This document shows positions 59,409-64,000 of a stretch of DNA of 64,000 nt, one piece after another. Numbering within the stretch: position 1 is the stretch's first letter; the number at the start of each line of letters is the position of its first letter. Source of the DNA: Streptomyces hokutonensis. GTDB taxonomy: Bacteria; Actinomycetota; Actinomycetes; Streptomycetales; Streptomycetaceae. Location of the stretch: positions 1-64,000 of the forward strand of contig NZ_BARG01000086.1 of the NCBI RefSeq assembly GCF_000376565.1, in the 5' to 3' direction. The notes under the pieces are model-generated. The model was not told the DNA's origin. It ran no database searches and was given only the letters and a program-made list of their open reading frames with translations. Both the position numbers and the translations under genes were made by a program.

Positions 59409-60985
59409 GCAGTCCGGATCTCGTTCTGGCGGCAGATCTTCGGGAAAATTCCCCCATCGTGCTCGTGTTTCTGTTGTTCGTCGCGGTCGTCCTTTTCCTC
59501 TCGGTCTTTTCCGGCCTTGAATCGGACACTCCGAAGGAGTTCTACGTCGGAGGCGGCAAACGCTCGCCGCTGGTGGGCGGCCTGGCGATAGCGGGCAGCT
59601 TCGTGTCGGCGCCGCTGCTGCTGAACAGCACCGCGACGGTGGCGACGTTCGGTTTCGACGGAATGATGGACGCGACGAACGTCCTGCTGTCCTTCGGGCT
59701 GCTCATCGTGCTGGCCGGGCCCATACGACTGCGCAACGCTCAGACTCTCGGAGACATCTTCTCGGTTCGGGCCCCGGGCGCCGCACCGCGCATTGCCGCG
59801 GCCGTGACCACCTTGGCCATCGCCGGCCCGTTTCTGGTCGTGCAGCTCATCGCGGCGGGCAGCGTGACCGCTGACCTGCTCGGGCTCGAAGGAACGGGAG
59901 CGCAGCAGGTCTGCACGGTGATCATCGGTGGTTTGATGGTGACCTGTGTGATGCTCAGCGGAATCAAGGGACTCACGGCCGTACAGGTCCTCGCCGCAGT
60001 CGTGGTTCTCCTGGCCATGGCGGTGACCGCTCTGGCGGTGGTCGCCAAGGTCCACGGGAACCTCGGGTCTCTGCTTTCGCAGGCTGACTCCGGCAGTGCC
60101 AGGCCCGGTAGCTATTTCAACTCGGGCACGATGAACGGGACGGGAACAGCGGCGCATCTCAATTGGCTCGGGGAGCGATTCATCCTCATCCTCGGCAGCG
60201 CATGCATGCCGCACGTCCTGGTCAGAATTCACGGTGCAAAAGACCCCGCCACCGCGCGTCGATCAGTCAAGTACGCGACGTTTCTCATCGCCCTGCTGTC
60301 CTTGGCCATCGCCATTGTCGGCATGGGGGCTTCCGCCCTGGTGGGTACAGGAAGGATCGCGTCCGGGAACGGAGAGGGAGACGGCGCCCTGATGCTCCTG
60401 GCGCACAGCCTGGACGGTGGGCGCACGCTGTTCACCGCGGTCGCCTGCGCGGTTTTCCTCAGCGTGCTCGCCGTCGTCGGTGGGAGTACGGTCGCTGCGG
60501 CCGGTGCGATAGCCAAGGACATCTACAGCAATTTCGGAAAAGACGACGAAGGGCATTCCGGGAAGGAGATGTTGGCGGCTCGCGCCAGCGTCTTCGTCTT
60601 CGGTACTGCTGGAATTGCGACGGCAGTGATGTGGCAGGGCCACTCTGCGGTGTTTCTGGGCGCCGTCAGTGCCGCGACAGCCGCATCCGCCGTGGCTCCG
60701 GCTCTTCTGTACAGCTTCTTCTGGAAGGGTTACAACCGCACGGGGCTGCTGTGGACACTGTACGGAGGGACGGGTCTCACGGTGTTCCTCTACATGATGT
60801 CGCCTTCGTTCTCCGGAATCCCCGCAGCGCTCTTCCCCGGTGTCGATTTCACGCGTCTCGACCAGATCGGCCCGGCCCTCATCGCCGTTCCCGGCACCTT
60901 CTTCCTGGGATGGGCGTCCAGCGTGGCGGGACGCCGTCGCAGTGCCGGTCACTCGGAGACAGCGCCCATGCAGCCAGTTTCCTGA
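59402..60985 (+). CDS. Sodium:solute symporter (SSS family, second copy)
   Basis: 527 aa from ATG 59402 (GAGGAAA upstream). It has about 13 helices. FSGLESDTPKEFYVGGGK, AGSFVSAPLLLNSTATVATFGFDG and GSACMPHVLVRIHGAKDPATARRS align with the 8237-9841 carrier, showing shared descent, but many loop residues differ. It probably imports a monocarboxylate or small aromatic acid. The neighbouring IclR/FAH/flavin monooxygenase genes on the other strand converge on it, so it may feed that pathway. Confidence 0.9.
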   Translation: MVSSPDLVLAADLRENSPIVLVFLLFVAVVLFLSVFSGLESDTPKEFYVGGGKRSPLVGGLAIAGSFVSAPLLLNSTATVATFGFDGMMDATNVLLSFGLLIVLAGPIRLRNAQTLGDIFSVRAPGAAPRIAAAVTTLAIAGPFLVVQLIAAGSVTADLLGLEGTGAQQVCTVIIGGLMVTCVMLSGIKGLTAVQVLAAVVVLLAMAVTALAVVAKVHGNLGSLLSQADSGSARPGSYFNSGTMNGTGTAAHLNWLGERFILILGSACMPHVLVRIHGAKDPATARRSVKYATFLIALLSLAIAIVGMGASALVGTGRIASGNGEGDGALMLLAHSLDGGRTLFTAVACAVFLSVLAVVGGSTVAAAGAIAKDIYSNFGKDDEGHSGKEMLAARASVFVFGTAGIATAVMWQGHSAVFLGAVSAATAASAVAPALLYSFFWKGYNRTGLLWTLYGGTGLTVFLYMMSPSFSGIPAALFPGVDFTRLDQIGPALIAVPGTFFLGWASSVAGRRRSAGHSETAPMQPVS

Positions 60986-61040
60986 AGGGCACGTCCATCA
61001 CCTCGCCCGAGCGGAGGCTCAGAGCGTCGGAGTGCCGCTC

Positions 61041-61829
61041 TCACCCACCGACGACGGTCAGACGGTCAGTGATCTTCCGGGCCGTGGCCAGCACCTTCTG
61101 CGCCAGCTCCGCCTCCGCCTCGGGAAACACCCTGGAGGCGAGCGCGGCGACGCTCACGGCGGCGACCACCCGCTCCTCGGCGTCCCGGATCGGCGCGGCC
61201 ACGCCCGTCACATCGGGGTCCAACTCGCCGCGGGTGACGGAGTACCCGGCGCGACGGATGTTCGCGAGCCGGTCCATGAGCGTGTCCACGTCGGTGAGCG
61301 TGGCCGGTGTGAATCGCCTCAACTCGGCTGTCTCCAGCAGTCGGCGCGCCTCGTCCTGCGGGATCCAGGCCAGCAGGACGAGCGCGGAGGCGCCGGCGTT
61401 GAGGGGGAGCGTGCTGCCACGCTCGTAGGAGATGCGTACGGCCCGTGCGGCGGCCTCGGCGCGGTCGACGCAGACGACCAGTTCCCCGGAACGACGGGTC
61501 AACAGCACCGTCTCGCGCACGTCCTCGGACAGTTCGGTCATTGCCGGAAGGGCGATGTCGGAGAGTCCGTAGCTGCGCCGGGCCAGCCGGCCGATTTCCA
61601 GAACGCGCAGCCCGAGCCGGAAGCCGCCGCCTGGCGCCTCCTCCAGGAACCTGCTGCTCACCAGGGACTGCAGGTATCGGTAGGCGGTCGAACGGGCGAC
61701 CCCCAGGCGCTCGGCGACGGCGCTGCCGGAGATGACGAGATGGGTGTCGTCGAACATCATCAGGATGTCCAGGGCCCGGTCGGCCGTGGAGTTGCGTTCG
61801 CGATAGCTGGGGGACGCTGATCCTGACAT
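61041..61829 (-). CDS. IclR-family regulator (second)
   Basis: 262 aa from ATG 61829 (AGGG eight bases upstream); GTG 61838 is an alternative. Winged helix (about 18-75): TADRALDILMMFDDTHLVIS, LGVARSTAYRYLQSLVSSRF. The effector domain (about 85-255) has RISYERGSTLPLNAGASALVLLAW. It lies downstream of, and in the same direction as, the FAH hydrolase and flavin monooxygenase genes, 42 bases away, so it may be cotranscribed with the genes it controls. No copy of the 25-bp ATTCC operator was seen nearby, so its target is different. Confidence 0.88.
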   Translation of the reverse strand: MSGSASPSYRERNSTADRALDILMMFDDTHLVISGSAVAERLGVARSTAYRYLQSLVSSRFLEEAPGGGFRLGLRVLEIGRLARRSYGLSDIALPAMTELSEDVRETVLLTRRSGELVVCVDRAEAAARAVRISYERGSTLPLNAGASALVLLAWIPQDEARRLLETAELRRFTPATLTDVDTLMDRLANIRRAGYSVTRGELDPDVTGVAAPIRDAEERVVAAVSVAALASRVFPEAEAELAQKVLATARKITDRLTVVGG

Positions 61830-61871
61830 AGGGGACACCCTACCGTGCGGGTGTCTCCCGCCCGCCTCGGG

Positions 61872-62726
61872 TCACAACCGGTCCTTGACGACGGTGTTGC
61901 GCAGCTCGCCCACGCCCTCGACGAATGTGACCAGCTCCTGCCCGGGGCGCAGGAAGACCTTGGGGTCGCGTCCCGCCCCCACTCCGCCCGGTGTGCCGGT
62001 GGCGATCAGATCACCGGGCACGAGCGTGATGATGGTGCTGACGTAGGCGATGATCGCGGCGACGTCGAAGAGCAGGTCGGACGTGTTGGACTTCTGCATG
62101 GTGTGGCCGTCCACGCTGCAGCCGACAGTCAACCCCGAAGCGCCCGGGGGGAGTTCGTCCGGAGTCACGAGCGCGGGACCGACCGGGGTCGTCGCCTCGA
62201 ACGTCTTCCCGGAGAGGAACTCCCGGGTGCGGTGCTGCCAGTCCCGTACGGTCACGTCGTTGACGACGGTGTAGCCGCCCACGTAGGCGAGCGCGTCGTC
62301 CCGGGTGACGCGCCTGGCCCGGCGTCCGATCACGACACCGAGCTCCGCCTCCCAGTCGAGGTCGTCGCTGACGGACGGCATGTGCACGTCGTCGTGGGCA
62401 CCGACCAGGGAGCCGTCGTACTTGGCGAAGAGGGTGGGGTGAGTGGGTGTGGGGCGGCCCATCTCCTTGATGTGCGTGGCGTAGTTCAGGCCGAGGCACA
62501 CGATCTTGTTGGGATGCGGGACGACGGGAGCGAAGGACGCCCCGTCCAGTGCCATCCGCTTGCCGTCGGCCACTGCGGCGCGATGGTGCCAGTCCTCTCC
62601 GCTCGCCAGCAGGGCGCCGATGTCCTCGTACGGCAGCACGACCAGTTCGTCGCCGTCATGACGGGCGGCGGCGGTGGACGGCGCGTCGGAGTCGGGGGAG
62701 GGCAGACGGACGGTGCTCAGTCGCAT
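61872..62726 (-). CDS. Fumarylacetoacetate hydrolase-family protein (2)
   Basis: 284 aa. FAH/HpcE-type: KIVCLGLNYATHIKEMGRP, FAKYDGSLVGAHDDV, DWEAELGVVIGRRARRV with the metal ligands, GYTVVNDVTVRDWQ and PGDLIATGTPGGVG. It closely follows the acylpyruvase/maleylpyruvate hydrolase pattern. The start overlaps the end of the flavin monooxygenase gene by 10 bases. Expected role: hydrolysis or hydration of a ring-cleavage product of that enzyme's substrate, for example maleylpyruvate in a gentisate-type route (one possibility). Confidence 0.9.
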   Translation of the reverse strand: MRLSTVRLPSPDSDAPSTAAARHDGDELVVLPYEDIGALLASGEDWHHRAAVADGKRMALDGASFAPVVPHPNKIVCLGLNYATHIKEMGRPTPTHPTLFAKYDGSLVGAHDDVHMPSVSDDLDWEAELGVVIGRRARRVTRDDALAYVGGYTVVNDVTVRDWQHRTREFLSGKTFEATTPVGPALVTPDELPPGASGLTVGCSVDGHTMQKSNTSDLLFDVAAIIAYVSTIITLVPGDLIATGTPGGVGAGRDPKVFLRPGQELVTFVEGVGELRNTVVKDRL

Positions 62727-64000
62727 GACAGTTCTCCTGGGGGAGGGGGTGAAATGACGGCAAGGGTCGGTGCCGCCGTTGAACTCGCGGGCGTTTCAAC
62801 GCTGTTGGGGAGGGCTTGAAGAACGAAGCGCTCCAGGTGGCGCGCAACGCCTTCGGCGTCGGCGGCGTCGAAGACCGCGGCCACCAGCCGGTCCGGCCGG
62901 ACCAGGACGAAGTGTCCGGAGAGCCGGGCGAACAGGGCATCGGCGCGGCCGTCCGCGGCTGCGATTCCGATACACCCGGGGTGGTCCCTCGGCGCACGGT
63001 CGCCGACGGCCACGTCCGCGAGGCGATCCGCCGGCAGCCGTGCTTCCTCGACGGTTGCCCAGTCGTCCTGCGAGACACCTACTCCGAGCAGGCTCCAGCC
63101 GGGACCGAGGACGTCGTCGAGCCGAGCGATCGGGCGTGCGGTGCCGTGCAGAACCTGAGCTCGGGGTAGCTCCGTACCCACCAGTGGATCGGTGCGATCG
63201 CCCAGCGAGGGGACGAAAGCGCCGGTGCGGACCGGTGCCTCCGGACGGTAACGCGCACTCCCGAAGCAGTGACGCCCCCAAGAGGTTCGCAGGGCCGTAC
63301 GCACGCAGAGGTCGCGCAGGCGGGCGCGTGCCGTGCCGGTGGTCATCGCGGTGCCGCCGAGTCGGACGGACCGATCCACCACGGCCTGAAGGCGCGGCCT
63401 GCGTTCCGTGTCGTAGGTGTCCAGCAGCGGGTCTCCGCCACGCCCTGTCAGCACCTCGGCCAGCTTCCAGTACAGGTTGGCGGCGTCCAGGAGGCCGGAG
63501 CCGAGTCCCTGGCCGGCGAAGGGCGGCATCAGGTGTGCGGCATCGCCGAGCAGGAAGCAGCGTCCCTCGCGCAACCGGTCCGCGAGCAGTGCGTGCGAAG
63601 TGGACGCCACGACGTGCTCCACTTGGGCGGGCGTGATCTCGCGGTACGGGCGCAGCAGTTCACGCACCAGAGCGAAGGGCGGAGACGACCCGGGGGCGCA
63701 TTCTGCGCGCGGAAGCCTGAACGCGTACCGGCAACGGCCGTCACTGCCCGGTACCACGACGGCGGGGTGGCGCGGGCCCTCGTGATGCATGGCGTAGAGC
63801 TGGTCGCCGGAGTCGTCGAGCGTGTCGACCACCAGCCAGACATCGGGAAAACTGTGGCCCTGCATGGGGATGCCCAGAAGCTCACGCACGGTGCTCCGGT
63901 CACCGTCGCAGCCCAGGACGTACGGCACGTCGAGGTCTGTCGCAGCCTCCCCGCCGAGGGTCGGTCCGAGCCAGGCGCGTACATGGTCGGTGTACTGCTG
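62717..64000 (-). CDS. FAD-dependent aromatic hydroxylase, N terminus beyond the window
   Basis: The last 427 residues are present; the frame stays open to base 64000. It is a group A flavin monooxygenase: YVLGCDGDRSTVRELLGI (DG motif) and FLLGDAAHLMPPFAGQGLGSG (GD motif), with a C-terminal thioredoxin-like domain containing LVRPDRLVAAVFDA. It resembles 3-(3-hydroxyphenyl)propionate or 3-hydroxybenzoate hydroxylases. The N-terminal GxGxxG segment is outside the window. It is coupled to the FAH hydrolase by overlap, so both act in one degradative route with the second IclR regulator. Confidence 0.87.
   Translation of the reverse strand, partial: QQYTDHVRAWLGPTLGGEAATDLDVPYVLGCDGDRSTVRELLGIPMQGHSFPDVWLVVDTLDDSGDQLYAMHHEGPRHPAVVVPGSDGRCRYAFRLPRAECAPGSSPPFALVRELLRPYREITPAQVEHVVASTSHALLADRLREGRCFLLGDAAHLMPPFAGQGLGSGLLDAANLYWKLAEVLTGRGGDPLLDTYDTERRPRLQAVVDRSVRLGGTAMTTGTARARLRDLCVRTALRTSWGRHCFGSARYRPEAPVRTGAFVPSLGDRTDPLVGTELPRAQVLHGTARPIARLDDVLGPGWSLLGVGVSQDDWATVEEARLPADRLADVAVGDRAPRDHPGCIGIAAADGRADALFARLSGHFVLVRPDRLVAAVFDAADAEGVARHLERFVLQALPNSVETPASSTAAPTLAVISPPPPGELSCD

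Overview
The window is high-GC actinobacterial DNA, most probably Streptomyces. Support for this is the GC-saturated third codon positions, frequent GTG/TTG starts behind GGAGG-type ribosome sites, a rare TTA codon in a histidine kinase gene, a SpoIIE/PAS/GAF/HATPase protein, an expansin-like secreted protein, and many TetR/IclR/LysR/AraC regulators. No rRNA, tRNA or CRISPR array was seen. The content is dominated by aromatic-compound catabolism, transporters and decayed insertion sequences, as in accessory chromosome-arm DNA.

Layout. 0-2.3 kb: SDR tail, anchored expansin-like protein, two abutting gene remnants (Sir2-like and AraC). 2.3-8.2 kb: GT2-GtrA and GT39 membrane glycosyltransferases followed by an OmpR-type response regulator and a histidine kinase. 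8.2-10.2 kb: a sodium:solute symporter/DUF485 pair; a related pair lies at 59.1-61.0 kb. 10.5-19.0 kb and 24.9-27.3 kb: a duplicated catabolic module (two acyl-CoA-dehydrogenase-fold monooxygenases, two SnoaL-like proteins, an FMN reductase, two MFS carriers, two related TetR regulators). Its promoters share one 15-bp palindromic operator. One of the TetR genes is fused in frame to the DNA-binding half of an IS630-type transposase. 19.8-24.8 kb: an IS with about 34-bp imperfect ends, then an aldo/keto reductase/TetR pair, a SnoaL-like gene and a frameshifted Gfo/Idh oxidoreductase that stops at a second, solitary copy of the IS end.

27.4-36.0 kb: thiolase and two CoA-transferase subunits with a divergent LysR gene, then an AraC regulator, a TfdB-like flavin hydroxylase, maleylacetate reductase and hydroxyquinol 1,2-dioxygenase. 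Together these make a complete hydroxyquinol to maleylacetate to 3-oxoadipate to acetyl-CoA plus succinyl-CoA route. 36.1-39.7 kb: an MHYT membrane protein followed by an IS1182-type element with CTAG target duplication. Its left end has been split by a 1062-bp cassette that has perfect 28-bp inverted repeats, a TAA duplication, and only ridA and hxlR-type genes inside.

39.9-56.3 kb: a second catabolic regulon. A flavin hydroxylase, VOC dioxygenase, dienelactone hydrolase and DUF6295 protein are followed by a Liv-type ABC importer operon with an acyl-CoA-dehydrogenase-fold monooxygenase, a fused LivH-LivM permease, two ATPases, an F420/NADP-type reductase, an SRPBCC protein, an SDR and a CoA-transferase pair. 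A minus-strand flavin reductase/FAH hydrolase/cupin operon faces it, and an IclR regulator lies beside that. A 25-bp operator occurs in front of all three transcription units. 56.4-64.0 kb: SpoIIE-type phosphatase, the second symporter pair, and a further IclR/FAH hydrolase/flavin monooxygenase group running off the right edge.
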